Shown here: positions 28,576-38,297 of the stretch, piece after piece
Layout: the number at the start of each line of letters is the position of its first letter
How positions within the stretch are numbered: the stretch's first letter is position 1
Source: Paenibacillus solanacearum
GTDB taxonomy: Bacteria > Bacillota > Bacilli > Paenibacillales > NBRC-103111
NCBI RefSeq assembly: GCF_910593845.1
Contig: NZ_CAJVAS010000013.1
Location: forward strand, 93,114-157,113
Direction: 5' to 3'
Length of the DNA stretch: 64,000 nucleotides
The notes under the pieces: model-generated
Told to the model about the DNA's origin: nothing
Database searches by the model: none
What the model saw: the letters and a program-made list of their open reading frames with translations, nothing else
Program-made: the position numbers and the translations under genes

Positions 28576-28749
28576 GTTCATCAACCTCCATCACGAACCA
28601 TTCTATATTCCCATTGTATGGGCATGTACACGGAATTAGTACAGGTTCCCCCGAATTCGTTTTTCGCTTACCAACATTTCACCCGCATGTTCGTCTGCAC
28701 CCAAGGTCAAAATACCCATGCACCCTTACCAAGGAGGACGGATCGTTCC

Positions 28750-29427
28750 ATGCAGATAACATTGCTGCTTTTTCGCACCATACTGATTTATGTGATCGTA
28801 TTTTTTACGATGCGTATTATGGGCAAAAGAGAAATCGGGAAGCTGTCTGTCTTCGACTTGGTCATTTCGATTATGATTGCGGAAATCGCGGTATTTGTGC
28901 TCGAGGACATGAACAAACCATTAATCGAAGGCATCCTGCCGATGGTTACGCTCGTTGCGATCCAGATGGGAATTGCCTTTGTGTCGCTCAAGCATGAAAA
29001 GCTGCGGCGCTGGTTCGAAGGAAAGCCGTCTGAGCTCATCGTCAACGGGAAGCTGAATCGCGACGAGATGAAGCGGGAACGGTACAACCTGGACGACTTG
29101 CTGCTGCAGCTGCGGGAGAATAAAGTGTTGAACGTCGCGGATGTCGAATTTGCGATATTGGAGCCTTCCGGCAAGCTGACGGTCAAAGAAAAAACGCCGG
29201 TTCAGTCATCCGGCGGCGGGAAGGACAAACCTTTATTCCGCTATGAAGGGCTGCCGCTTCCGCTCATCATGGACGGCAAAGTGCAGGATGACAGCTTGAC
29301 CAAGCTGGGCAAAACCCGATTTTGGCTGAAACGGGAGCTGGAAACGAAAGGAATCAAAGACTTTAAAGAAGTGTTTTTTTGCTCTATCGATCATCGGGGC
29401 AAATGGTTTATCGATAAAAAGCGTTGA
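28750..29427 (+). CDS. DUF421 membrane protein (YrbG/YetF family)
   Basis: This 225-residue protein has three N-terminal membrane helices (residues about 4-85) and a soluble C-terminal DUF421 domain (about 95-220). The family motif MGKREIGKLSVFDLVISI lies at about 24-41 and RYNLDDLLLQLRENKV at about 109-124. Some DUF421 proteins in Bacillus (YetF) are linked to spore germination and membrane stability, but the molecular function is not known. The start at ATG 28750 lies 12 bp after aaggagg. Bacillus yrbG occupies the same place next to spoVB. Confidence 0.85.
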   Translation: MQITLLLFRTILIYVIVFFTMRIMGKREIGKLSVFDLVISIMIAEIAVFVLEDMNKPLIEGILPMVTLVAIQMGIAFVSLKHEKLRRWFEGKPSELIVNGKLNRDEMKRERYNLDDLLLQLRENKVLNVADVEFAILEPSGKLTVKEKTPVQSSGGGKDKPLFRYEGLPLPLIMDGKVQDDSLTKLGKTRFWLKRELETKGIKDFKEVFFCSIDHRGKWFIDKKR

Positions 29428-29431
29428 GCGG

Positions 29432-30997
29432 CTATTTGACAAACCGCTTGCCGAGCCAGAAGAGACGGAACACATCGGAGCGGTCGAACAGCTTCAGCAG
29501 CATCGCAACGAGCAAGTACACAACCATTCCGGCGCAGCACGCAGCCAGGAATCGGATCATTCCGCTGCCGGTCCATAACGTAAACATCACGAGCTGGCAG
29601 GTCATTCCGGCGGCGGCCATGCTTAACCCGACTTTGAGAAAGTCGCCTGCGTTCATCGAAAATTTCAGCAGACGGGCAATGCTGTTCCAGTGCAGGACGG
29701 TAACGAGCATAATATTGATTGTTATGGCAACGACTGCACCGAGAATGCCGAATTCCGGATTGCTGGCCAGCATATAAATGAGCAGCAGCTTCACGGTCGA
29801 TCCGGCGAGTGTATTCACCAGCGCGCTGCCGGGACGCTCAAGCGCCTGAAGGGCCGCCTGCAACGGAGCTTGGAAGTAAATGAACAGCGCAGCAGGGGCC
29901 ATCATCTTGAGCATAGGGCCAACCCCGGCCTGTCCATACATATAAAGACATATCGGCTCGGCTAGCACATACATGATGACGGCGAACGGAGCGCCGGTGA
30001 CCAGAGCGAGTTTTAGCGATTGATGCAGCCGTTTGTGGATGGTCTTCATATCGCCGAGTGCCGAAGCCTCGGATAACGAAGGAATTAACGAGACAGCAAG
30101 CGAATATGTCAGGGCGCTCGGGAGCAGCAGCACCGGCATAACCATCCCTTGCAGCGCGCCGTATTGGGCCGTCGCCATGTTAGTGGCGACTCCCGCAGCC
30201 GCCAGGCAGTGCACGATCAATATCGATTCGAGCAAATAGGAGCAGGAGCCGACCAGCTTGCTGCCCGTGACCGGTAGCGCGAGCGTTATGATTTGTTTCA
30301 AGTTGCTGATGCGCGAGAAGGCGCCCATCTTGCTCTTCTTGACGGGTCCAGCCGGCTGCTCCCGCTTGCGCGCCTGCCTGTACAACAGCATAAGGACGAG
30401 AAAGGCGCATATTTCTCCGGCGAGTACGCCGACCATCGCTCCCGCCGCCGCATACTCGATCCCGTAGGGCAGCATCAAATAAGCGAACGCAAGCACGGTG
30501 ACAATCCGCACGATCGTTTCGACGACCTGGGAGAGCGCTGTCGGAATCATGTTGTGGCGTCCTTGGAAGTAGCCCCGGAAGACGGCCGATATGCCGACGA
30601 CGAAGATGATCGGTGTCATACAGAGAAAGGTCAAATACACCCGATCGTCGGTAAACAAATATTCCGTGATCCGGCGGGCGCCGAAATAAGTGCCGACGGT
30701 AAACACGGAACTGAGGACGATCGAGAGCGCCATCGTCATCCGGAAAATGCTGCGGACCTTCGCTTCGTCTCCTTCGGCTTCGGCGGCGGCGACCAGCTTG
30801 GCCACGGCAATCGGAATGCCTCCGGTGACGATCGTCAAGATGACGATAAGAAACGGGTATCCCATCTGATAAAGACCGATGCCCTCGGCGCCGATCACCC
30901 GCGGAAGCGTGATCCGCGGAATGAACCCGAGGATGCGGTTGACGATGCCGGCTGCAAGCAGGATGAGCGTGCCCTTGATGAACGATTGTTTGGTCAC
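29432..30997 (-). CDS. spoVB: Stage V sporulation protein B, MOP-superfamily flippase
   Basis: This 521-residue polytopic membrane protein of the MVF/MOP flippase superfamily has about 14 membrane helices. SpoVB is required for spore cortex synthesis and resembles lipid II flippases. Family blocks are FIKGTLILLAAGIVNRILGF at the N-terminus, LPRVIGAEGIGLYQMGYPF and ISAVFRGYFQGRHNM. GTG 30997 has gagg 9 bp upstream and is preferred over longer in-frame starts. It is read convergently with the DUF421 gene, with only 4 bp between their stops. Confidence 0.9.
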   Translation of the reverse strand: MTKQSFIKGTLILLAAGIVNRILGFIPRITLPRVIGAEGIGLYQMGYPFLIVILTIVTGGIPIAVAKLVAAAEAEGDEAKVRSIFRMTMALSIVLSSVFTVGTYFGARRITEYLFTDDRVYLTFLCMTPIIFVVGISAVFRGYFQGRHNMIPTALSQVVETIVRIVTVLAFAYLMLPYGIEYAAAGAMVGVLAGEICAFLVLMLLYRQARKREQPAGPVKKSKMGAFSRISNLKQIITLALPVTGSKLVGSCSYLLESILIVHCLAAAGVATNMATAQYGALQGMVMPVLLLPSALTYSLAVSLIPSLSEASALGDMKTIHKRLHQSLKLALVTGAPFAVIMYVLAEPICLYMYGQAGVGPMLKMMAPAALFIYFQAPLQAALQALERPGSALVNTLAGSTVKLLLIYMLASNPEFGILGAVVAITINIMLVTVLHWNSIARLLKFSMNAGDFLKVGLSMAAAGMTCQLVMFTLWTGSGMIRFLAACCAGMVVYLLVAMLLKLFDRSDVFRLFWLGKRFVK

Positions 30998-31163
30998 GGG
31001 AATAAACCTCTTTTCTGCCACCTGATTAGTAATGGATATGCATAACCTGTCCGCTTGCATGCAATAATTTTTATAAAGGCGAAAACGCAATCGGCGGCAG
31101 GAAAACGGATGCTCGCAGCGAATACATTATTCGACAAGCGATTGCGCGGGAGGTCGAGCCTAT

Positions 31164-31748
31164 ATGGAGCATGACGATGGGAAGCAGCGCCGGGAAAGCT
31201 CCGGCAAGCAGGAACAGGCCGGGGAGCGCGAGCTGCCTGCTTCGATTGAATCGACACCGGGAGCCGAAGGGCAGGAAAGCGCCGTGCCTTATATGGAGCA
31301 GTTTTTCGGATCGGAAGCCGGCGAGCTGACGCCGCTGCAGGAACTGCCCCCCACGGCGATAGACGAGACGGCGGCGGGCATCGTCGAAGCGGTAGACGCG
31401 GAAGCCGTCTTGGATCAAGCGCCTGCGGGGGATGAAGACATGACCGGGGAGCCGGAGGAGCAGTCCGCATTGGAAGAAGAGCCGGAGCTAGAGGAAGAGC
31501 CGGCGATGGCAGCGGACGAGCTGAACCAGGTCATTGAGGAAATATGCCGCAGCAAGGCCGCGGAATTCCGCATGCTCGGCTACGAGCAGGTGACCGGCAA
31601 AGAAATATGGGAATGCGTCAGCGATAAGTATGGGAAAATCGGCATTCCGCCGATTCACCGGATCGTGAACGATATTTTATCGCTGAAAGTAACGCAGTTC
31701 ATGAACTGGATGACGATGAGCATATATAAAGATGCCCATTTCCGTTGA
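31164..31748 (+). CDS. ComN-like post-transcriptional regulator with acidic extension
   Basis: This 194-residue protein has two parts. Residues 1-115 are acidic and low in complexity (many Glu, Asp, Ala and Pro). Residues about 117-190 match the ComN/post-transcriptional regulator family, including SKAAEFRMLGYEQVTGKEIW and VNDILSLKVTQFMNW. In Bacillus ComN (about 98 residues) controls localisation of comE mRNA and binds DivIVA. The gene lies next to secD as in Bacillus. The extra acidic half is unusual. ATG 31164 lies 9 bp after ggaggt. The terminator stem overlaps the last codons. Confidence 0.75.
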   Translation: MEHDDGKQRRESSGKQEQAGERELPASIESTPGAEGQESAVPYMEQFFGSEAGELTPLQELPPTAIDETAAGIVEAVDAEAVLDQAPAGDEDMTGEPEEQSALEEEPELEEEPAMAADELNQVIEEICRSKAAEFRMLGYEQVTGKEIWECVSDKYGKIGIPPIHRIVNDILSLKVTQFMNWMTMSIYKDAHFR

Positions 31749-31768
31749 AAAGGGGGGCGTCTTTTTTT
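31729..31768 (+). terminator. Terminator overlapping the end of the comN-like gene
   Basis: agatgccc (within the last codons) pairs with gggcgtct, followed by seven T. Confidence 0.7.
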
Positions 31769-31805
31769 CGCTCGCGCCAATGAAAAATCGCCGATTTCCA
31801 GCAAA

Positions 31806-31834
31806 TTGACTCGTTTTTCGGAGGTAGGTATAAT
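31806..31834 (+). promoter_or_regulatory. Promoter of secD-secF
   Basis: TTGACT at 31806-31811, a 17-bp spacer and perfect TATAAT at 31829-31834, 30 bp before the secD start codon. Confidence 0.85.
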
Positions 31835-31863
31835 AGGAATATTGATTATGGAAGGAGATCGTT

Positions 31864-33096
31864 ATGGACATCAAAAGAATTGTCTCTTTTTTCGCTATCG
31901 TCGCGATTTTATTCGCGTCCATTGCGTACACGAGTCCTACGCTGGTGAAGAACATCAAGCTCGGGCTGGATCTCAAGGGCGGGTTTGAAATCCTGTACGT
32001 GGCGGAGCCGATCGAGGCGGGAAAGCCGGTGACACCGGAATCGCTCCGGCAAACGGCGGTTAGCTTGGAAAAAAGAGCAAGCGAGCTCGGCGTGGCCGAG
32101 CCGGAAATTACGACGGAAGGCACGAATCGGATTCGCGTCCGGTTGGCCGGGGTCGTCAACGAAGAAGAAGTAAGGAAAATCATTAAGAAGCCGGCGGAGC
32201 TCTCGTTCCGCGGTCCCGACGGAACAAAAGAGATGGTCGGCAGCGACTTTGTCGAAGGCGGGGCTAAACTCGGGTACGACCAGAGCAACCGGCCGATGAT
32301 CTCGATCCAGGTGAAAGATAAGGACAAATTCAAAGCGGTGACCGAGAAGCTTCTGGGCAAGCCGCTGGCGATTTATTTGGATGAAACGGAGCTTTCCGCG
32401 CCGATCGTGCAGCAGGTTCTGACAGACGGCTCGGCAAGCATTACCGGTAACTATACGTTTGACGAAGCGAAGAAGCTGGCGGATACGATCAACTTGGGAG
32501 CGCTGCCGCTGAAGCTGACGGAGAAGTACACGCAGAGCGTGGGGGCTTCCCTCGGGCTGCTGTCGCTGCAGGAGACGGTGAAAGCCGGCTTGATCGGATC
32601 CGTCCTGATCCTGCTGTTCATGCTCGTGTTTTACCGCATTCCGGGCGTCGTGGCTTCGATTACGATCATTACGTACACCTGGCTGCTGCTCATCGTCTTC
32701 GAACTGGCGAATGCGACGCTGACGCTGCCGGGGATTGCGGCCTTTATTCTCGGGATCGGGATGGCGGTGGACGCCAACATCATTACGTACGAACGGATTC
32801 GGGAGGAAATTCGCAGCGGCAAGAGCATTCTCTCCTCGCTGAAATCGGGCTCCAAACATTCGTTCCGTACGATTATGGACGCGAACATTACGAATATTAT
32901 TGCGAGCGCGGTCCTGTTCTACATCGGTAATGGCGCGATCCGAGGCTTTGCCTTCACGAGCATCGTGAGCGTCGTTATCAGTATCCTTACGAATATCTTT
33001 TTGGCGCGGCTGCTCATTCACTTGTTAATCCGCGGCAATTTGTTCAAAAAGCCGGGGTATTTCGGAGTGAAGGAGGCGGAAATTCGTGACCTTTAA
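31864..33096 (+). CDS. secD: Protein translocase subunit SecD
   Basis: This 410-residue RND-family protein has an N-terminal membrane helix, an external domain and five C-terminal helices. Signature blocks are KLGLDLKGG-type IKLGLDLKGGFEILY (about residues 32-46) and GIGMAVDANIITYERIREE near 298-316. SecD/SecF use the proton gradient to help release exported proteins. It is translated after aaggagat. In B. subtilis secD and secF are fused; here they are separate genes overlapping by 11 bp. Confidence 0.95.
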   Translation: MDIKRIVSFFAIVAILFASIAYTSPTLVKNIKLGLDLKGGFEILYVAEPIEAGKPVTPESLRQTAVSLEKRASELGVAEPEITTEGTNRIRVRLAGVVNEEEVRKIIKKPAELSFRGPDGTKEMVGSDFVEGGAKLGYDQSNRPMISIQVKDKDKFKAVTEKLLGKPLAIYLDETELSAPIVQQVLTDGSASITGNYTFDEAKKLADTINLGALPLKLTEKYTQSVGASLGLLSLQETVKAGLIGSVLILLFMLVFYRIPGVVASITIITYTWLLLIVFELANATLTLPGIAAFILGIGMAVDANIITYERIREEIRSGKSILSSLKSGSKHSFRTIMDANITNIIASAVLFYIGNGAIRGFAFTSIVSVVISILTNIFLARLLIHLLIRGNLFKKPGYFGVKEAEIRDL

Positions 33097-33991
33097 GCAT
33101 CATATCGATTTTGTAAAGCATCGTAAAAAGTTTTATTTCTCCTCGCTCGCGATCATCGTGATCGGCCTGATCTTCCTGCTCGTAAGCGGCATGAATTACG
33201 GCGTCGACTTCAAGGCGGGAACTTCGCTGGACATTACGGTCGGACAAGCCGTGGATTCGGCGAAAGCGGAGCAAATCTTTAAAAATGCCGGCGTAGAGCC
33301 GGCGGTCAGCACGATCGGCGGCGAGAGCGGCGACCGGCTGTCCGTCCGGTTCGACGATATTTTATCGGAAGAGACCGTAAAAAAAATTAAGGACGAATTC
33401 GTCTCCGTTTACGGGGACAAAGTGTCCCAAGAAGTGAATACCGTCACGCCGGATATGGCGATTGAACAAAGAAACAAGGCGATTATCGCCATCGGCATCG
33501 CGAGCTTGGCGATCTGTCTGTACGTGACGATCCGGTTCGAATGGAGATTCGCGATCGCCTCCATTATCGCCATTCTTCACGATGCTTTTATGGTTATTGC
33601 GTTTTTCTCGATTTTCCGCTTTGAGGTCAACCTGCCGTTTATGGCGGCGGTGCTGACGACCATCGGTTATTCGATTAACGATAAAATCGTTATTTTCGAC
33701 CGCGTGCGGGAAAATCTGCGGTTCGCCAAGCTCAAGTCGTCCGAAGACGTAGCGAAGCTGCTCAACGACAGTATTTGGCAGACGATGTCGCGAAACATTA
33801 ACACGGTTCTTACCGTATTGATTGCTGCGGTTTGCTTGTTCATTTTCGGCAGCCCGGCCATCAAACTGTTTGCTCTTGCAAAGATTATCGGGTTGACCAG
33901 CGGCGCATATTCGTCCATTTGCATTGCCGGTCCGCTCTGGTACTATTTCAAGAACAAATCGCTCGGTTCTAAAAAGAAAGCCGCAGCGTAA
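33086..33991 (+). CDS. secF: Protein translocase subunit SecF
   Basis: This 301-residue partner of SecD has the family block GMNYGVDFKAGTSLDITV (about residues 34-51) and TTIGYSINDKIVIFDRVREN (about 191-210), with six membrane helices. The GTG start at 33086 lies inside the end of secD after aaggaggcgg. Forms a complex with SecD, SecYEG and YajC. Confidence 0.95.
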   Translation: MTFKHHIDFVKHRKKFYFSSLAIIVIGLIFLLVSGMNYGVDFKAGTSLDITVGQAVDSAKAEQIFKNAGVEPAVSTIGGESGDRLSVRFDDILSEETVKKIKDEFVSVYGDKVSQEVNTVTPDMAIEQRNKAIIAIGIASLAICLYVTIRFEWRFAIASIIAILHDAFMVIAFFSIFRFEVNLPFMAAVLTTIGYSINDKIVIFDRVRENLRFAKLKSSEDVAKLLNDSIWQTMSRNINTVLTVLIAAVCLFIFGSPAIKLFALAKIIGLTSGAYSSICIAGPLWYYFKNKSLGSKKKAAA

Positions 33992-34005
33992 GAAATAAAA
34001 GTACC

Positions 34006-34042
34006 GGCCGCGCGAAACCGCGAGTTTCGGCGGCCTTTCTAA
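34006..34042 (+). terminator. Possible terminator after secF
   Basis: ggccgc-gaaac pairs with gtttc-ggcggcc, but only a short T stretch follows. Confidence 0.45.
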
Positions 34043-34081
34043 TCATTTTGAGCTTATATCATCTCATGGAGGGGTGACCCC

Positions 34082-35032
34082 ATGACGGAGGAACGTTACA
34101 AGAAAACGGAATTTGTTGTATGGATCGGCATTGCGGGCAATATTGCCTTAATCTTGCTCCAAGGACTGGTCGGTTACGTTACCCACAGCAAAGCGCTGCT
34201 TGCAGACGCGCTGCATTCGGCCTCGGCGGCCGCGGGAGCGATCGCCGTCTGGATCGGGGGCCGGTCGGGCAAGCGGTCTTCGCTTGAAGACCACCGCTAT
34301 GCAAGGGGCAAGACGGAATCCGTTGCCGCCATGACGGTCGCAGTCGTTTTACTGGTCATCGCGATTGAGATAGGCATCACATCCGGGCAAGCGATCTACT
34401 ATGGAGTGACCGAACCGCCGAACTTGCTCGCATTCATTGTCGTCATTCTTTCCATTATCGCCAAAGAAGTTATGTTTCGTTATAAATACCGGCTGGGGAA
34501 GCAGCTGTCCAGCCAAACGCTGATGATGAATGCCTGGGAGCACCGCTCTGACGTATACTCGTCCATTGCGGCATTTATCGGGGTTGGCGGCGCGCTGCTT
34601 GGAACATCGCTGGGCAATGATTTGTTTTATTATTTGGATCCGGCTGCAGGTTTGTTCATCTCGCTGCTCGTGCTGCGCAAAGGATACCGGCTGATTCAGC
34701 AATCCATACATCATACATTAGGGCGAATCTTGCACCAGGAAGATACCGCCGATCTGCTGGAAACCGTCCAGCGCGTCAAAGGCGTCATTTCCGTCGACGA
34801 GCTGCGTCCCCGGGAGCACGGTCATTACGTGATTGTCGACATGAAGATTAGCGTCAATCCGAAAATTACCGTTCAGGAAGGCCATGATATTGCCAAGATC
34901 GTAAAGCATACGTTGATGAAACGGTTTACTCACGTATCCGACGTGCTCGTGCACGTCCACCCGTACGATGCGGGATATCCGTACAAAAATGCGGAAATGG
35001 AAGCGGATGATTATCCGACATTGCTACACTAA
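34082..35032 (+). CDS. Cation diffusion facilitator family transporter
   Basis: This 316-residue CDF protein has six membrane helices and a cytoplasmic C-terminal domain (about residues 210-300) with the usual dimer metal site region. It should export divalent metal ions in exchange for protons. The transport site looks altered: the helix 2 motif reads ADALHSASAAAG, where most members have HxxxD, and the helix 5 motif reads EHRSD rather than HxxxD with a leading His. The loop motif DHRYARGKTES is normal. The metal cannot be predicted. ATG 34082 lies behind ggaggggtg; recJ follows after 15 bp. Confidence 0.85.
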   Translation: MTEERYKKTEFVVWIGIAGNIALILLQGLVGYVTHSKALLADALHSASAAAGAIAVWIGGRSGKRSSLEDHRYARGKTESVAAMTVAVVLLVIAIEIGITSGQAIYYGVTEPPNLLAFIVVILSIIAKEVMFRYKYRLGKQLSSQTLMMNAWEHRSDVYSSIAAFIGVGGALLGTSLGNDLFYYLDPAAGLFISLLVLRKGYRLIQQSIHHTLGRILHQEDTADLLETVQRVKGVISVDELRPREHGHYVIVDMKISVNPKITVQEGHDIAKIVKHTLMKRFTHVSDVLVHVHPYDAGYPYKNAEMEADDYPTLLH

Positions 35033-35047
35033 GGAGGCGCTGCCGGC

Positions 35048-37501
35048 ATGCTTCAAGCAAAAGCCAGGTGGAACATAGGCCAGGGGGATGCGGACAAGGC
35101 GGCCGCTTTATCAAAGGCGCTCGACATCTCGCCGCTGCTTGCCAATATGCTTGTGATCCGCGGAATAACAGACATCGAGCATGCCGCCGGTTTTCTGTAC
35201 GGGGGGACCGAACAGACGCATGATCCGTATTTGCTGGATGGCATGAAGGAGGCGGTCGAGCGAATTCGACTCGCGCTCGAGCGCGGCGAGCGCATCCGGA
35301 TCTACGGCGACTATGACGCCGACGGCGTTAGCAGCACGACGCTGATGGTGCGGCTGCTGAGCCAGCTTCACGCTACATACGATTTCTACATCCCGCACCG
35401 GGTGCAGGAGGGATACGGCCTTCACTGCGCGGCGATCGACGCGGCGCATGCGCAGGGCGTGACGCTGATCATTACGGTGGACACCGGGATCAGCGCTGTA
35501 AACGAGATCGCGCATGCGAGCTCGCTCGGCATCGACGTGATCGTGACCGACCACCATGAGCCGCCGGAGCAATTGCCGGAAGCGTACGCGTTGATTAATC
35601 CGAAGAAGCCGGGCTGTCCGTACCCGTTCAAGCAGCTCGCAGGCGTTGGCGTCGCGTTGAAGCTGGCGCAGGCGCTGCTCGGCCGGTGGCCGGAGGAGCT
35701 GCTGGAAATTGCGGTCATCGGCACGGTGGCCGATTTGATGCCGTTAACGGGGGAAAACCGGATCATCGTCAAGCAAGGTCTGCAAAAAATGCGGGAGACG
35801 AGCTGTCCCGGCATTAAAGCGCTCCTCGAGGTTGCGGGGATCGCGGTGCGGGAGACGAACGAAACGCATATCGGATATTCCTTGGCTCCACGCATCAACG
35901 CAAGCGGGAGGCTGCTGAGCGCCGATACCGCCGTCCGTCTGCTGACGACGGAGGACGAGCAGGAAGCAAGAAGATTGGCGGACGAGCTGGACCAGCTCAA
36001 CCGGGAACGGCAGAAGATCGTCGACGAAATGACGAAGCAGGCGGTGACGATGGTCGAGGAGCGCACGCGCCTAACGGGCGAGACGCCCCAAGCGTTCGTC
36101 CTCGCTCACGAGGACTGGAACGTAGGCGTAATCGGGATCGTTGCGTCCAAGCTGGTTGACCGGTTTTACAAGCCTGCGATCATCCTCGGAATCGATAAGG
36201 AGACGGGCATGGCCAAAGGCTCCGCCCGTTCGATCGCTGGTTTTGACATGTACCGGGCTTTAACGCACTGCCATGATTTGATGGATCATTTCGGCGGGCA
36301 TCCGATGGCGGCCGGGATGACGCTGTCGAGAGAGCATTTGCCCGAGCTGGAGCGCCGGCTTGCGCGGCTCACGGAGGAATGGCTTGCGCCGGATGATTGG
36401 ATTCCGGTGATGCAGGCCGATATGGCCTGCGGCTTCGATGAAGCAGGGATCGAAAATATCGAGCAGCTGGGGCTGCTCGGGCCGTTCGGGATGGGGAACC
36501 CGTCACCGAAGTTCGTGTTCAGTGGCTTGCGGCTGGGCGAGCTGCGCACGATGGGCAAGGAGCAGCAGCATTTGAAGCTGTCGCTGCGCAGTGCGACGGA
36601 TGAAGCGGCGGCCGGGCTTGACGCTGTAGGGTTCAGTAAGGGGCGGCTGGCGGAGTGGATTACCCCGTCGGCGCGCATCGACGTCTTGGGCGAGCTGAAC
36701 ATTAACGAATGGAACGGCGTCCGCCGTCCGCAAATCATGATCCAGGACTTGCGCATCCCGCATGCGCAGCTGTTTGATTGGCGGGGGGCGCCAAAGCCGG
36801 ATAAAAAGCTCGACGAGCTGTGCCGCAAGCTGGAGCAGGGCGGCGCCGGACTAGGGGAGGCTGCTTATCCGGCGGTGGTGCTGTTCGAGCCCGCGGTTCC
36901 GTCCGCGCTGAAGCAGCTGCCTGCCAAGTTTGCGCTGTGGCATGCCGATGGACTGGGACGGCTCGCGCCGCTGAACGAGCAAGCGATACAGTCCCGCTAC
37001 GAGGACGCGCGGGATATTTTCTTCTATGCGCTGCCTGACCGGCTGGCGCAGCTTGACGCAGCGGTCGAGCAGGCAGCGGCAGCCGAGCGATACTACGCCG
37101 CCTTCGGAGGCACGGAGGAGGAGAAGCAGGCGTCCGTCATGCCGAACCGCGAGATGTTCAAGACCGTCTACGGCGCGGTCGGCGCCCTGCGGTCTGCCGG
37201 ACCGCCGGACTACATTCAAGCGATTGCGAGGCGCTGCCAAATGCAGGCAGGCACGGTACGGTTTATTATCGACGTGTTTGCCGAACTGGGGCTGATGGAA
37301 GCGGACGGCAAGACGTGCCGGCTCGTTCCGTCGCCGGAGAAGCGGGATCTTACTTCCTCCCTGCGGTACCAGAGCCGTCAGCATCGGCCTGAAGTGGAGC
37401 AGGAGCTGCTCTACACGTCGGCGAAGGAGCTGCTTTCGCGGCTGCTCCAGCCGCTCTCGGCTGCGCAGCCGCAAGCGTGGCTGAAAAGCAGCGGAGCCTA
37501 G
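35048..37501 (+). CDS. recJ: Single-stranded-DNA-specific exonuclease RecJ
   Basis: This 817-residue DHH-family exonuclease degrades single-stranded DNA 5' to 3' in recombination and mismatch repair. The phosphoesterase motifs are YGDYDADGVSSTTL (about residues 84-97), DTGI (about 146), DHHEPPE (about 168) and GGHPMAAGMTL in the DHHA1 domain (about 414-424). An OB-fold domain and a long C-terminal part found in Bacilli follow. ATG 35048 lies 10 bp after aaggagg. It is followed by apt, as in Bacillus. Confidence 0.96.
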   Translation: MLQAKARWNIGQGDADKAAALSKALDISPLLANMLVIRGITDIEHAAGFLYGGTEQTHDPYLLDGMKEAVERIRLALERGERIRIYGDYDADGVSSTTLMVRLLSQLHATYDFYIPHRVQEGYGLHCAAIDAAHAQGVTLIITVDTGISAVNEIAHASSLGIDVIVTDHHEPPEQLPEAYALINPKKPGCPYPFKQLAGVGVALKLAQALLGRWPEELLEIAVIGTVADLMPLTGENRIIVKQGLQKMRETSCPGIKALLEVAGIAVRETNETHIGYSLAPRINASGRLLSADTAVRLLTTEDEQEARRLADELDQLNRERQKIVDEMTKQAVTMVEERTRLTGETPQAFVLAHEDWNVGVIGIVASKLVDRFYKPAIILGIDKETGMAKGSARSIAGFDMYRALTHCHDLMDHFGGHPMAAGMTLSREHLPELERRLARLTEEWLAPDDWIPVMQADMACGFDEAGIENIEQLGLLGPFGMGNPSPKFVFSGLRLGELRTMGKEQQHLKLSLRSATDEAAAGLDAVGFSKGRLAEWITPSARIDVLGELNINEWNGVRRPQIMIQDLRIPHAQLFDWRGAPKPDKKLDELCRKLEQGGAGLGEAAYPAVVLFEPAVPSALKQLPAKFALWHADGLGRLAPLNEQAIQSRYEDARDIFFYALPDRLAQLDAAVEQAAAAERYYAAFGGTEEEKQASVMPNREMFKTVYGAVGALRSAGPPDYIQAIARRCQMQAGTVRFIIDVFAELGLMEADGKTCRLVPSPEKRDLTSSLRYQSRQHRPEVEQELLYTSAKELLSRLLQPLSAAQPQAWLKSSGA

Positions 37502-37559
37502 AGCACGATAAGCCACGTCAATATAAAGCTAACTATATCCTTTTGGAGGGAATTGCTTA

Positions 37560-38072
37560 ATGGATTTCAAACCTTATATTCGGGTCATTGATGACTTTCC
37601 GCAGCCCGGCATTAGCTTCAAAGACATTACGACGCTGCTCAATGACGGAAAGGTATACCGGGAAGTGATTGCCGAGCTGGCCCGCCGTATGGAAGGCAAG
37701 CAGATCGATTTGATCGCCGGGCCGGAGGCGAGGGGCTTTGTGATCGGCGCTCCGCTCGCCGTGGCGCTGGGCGTGGGCTTCGTGCCGATTCGCAAGAGCG
37801 GCAAGCTGCCAGGCGAAACGATTGAGGCCGATTATGCGCTGGAATACGGCAAAGACAAGCTGGCCATGCACAAGGACGCGATCCAGCCCGGACAAAAAGT
37901 GCTGATCGCCGACGACCTGCTGGCGACCGGAGGCACGATCGCCACATCGATCAACCTGGTCAAGCAGTTGGGCGGCGATGTGATCGGCGCAGCGTTCCTC
38001 ATTGAACTGCTGGAGCTGAACGGCCGGGAGAAGCTCGGTGACATCGAGATCGAATCGCTGGTACAGTATTGA
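37560..38072 (+). CDS. apt: Adenine phosphoribosyltransferase
   Basis: This 170-residue purine salvage enzyme makes AMP from adenine and PRPP. The PRPP motif VLIADDLLATGGTIATSI (about residues 118-135) and the start YIRVIDDFPQPGISFKDITT are typical. Ribosome binding site ttggaggg. It is separated from relA by the cotH insertion, whereas in Bacillus the two are adjacent. Confidence 0.97.
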   Translation: MDFKPYIRVIDDFPQPGISFKDITTLLNDGKVYREVIAELARRMEGKQIDLIAGPEARGFVIGAPLAVALGVGFVPIRKSGKLPGETIEADYALEYGKDKLAMHKDAIQPGQKVLIADDLLATGGTIATSINLVKQLGGDVIGAAFLIELLELNGREKLGDIEIESLVQY

Positions 38073-38096
38073 TCCATCGCCGAATGCGGCATGATG

Positions 38097-38127
38097 AAGG
38101 CGCCTGATAGAAGGGCGTCTTTTTTTT
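38097..38127 (+). terminator. Terminator after apt
   Basis: aaggcgcc pairs (one G-U) with gggcgtct, followed by eight T. Confidence 0.75.
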
Positions 38128-38297
38128 GGTGTAAGGGCGATCGCCCGTGCGGCAGCGGCTGGCCGCGTAATGCGGCGCGCGTTCGGGTGCTCGTTCCGCT
38201 GCGGAAACCCATTTTCTTCGATCACCGCTATGGCCGTGTCTTCGAGGCGGGAGCAGCCATATATTGGACTATCCCCTAAAAGGAGGTAGTGAAGGAA

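Noticed and set aside
28372..28749. Long N-terminal extension of the DUF421 gene
   Set aside because: It overlaps the opposite-strand TIGR04086-type gene, and a ribosome binding site with an ATG at 28750 gives the normal family length.
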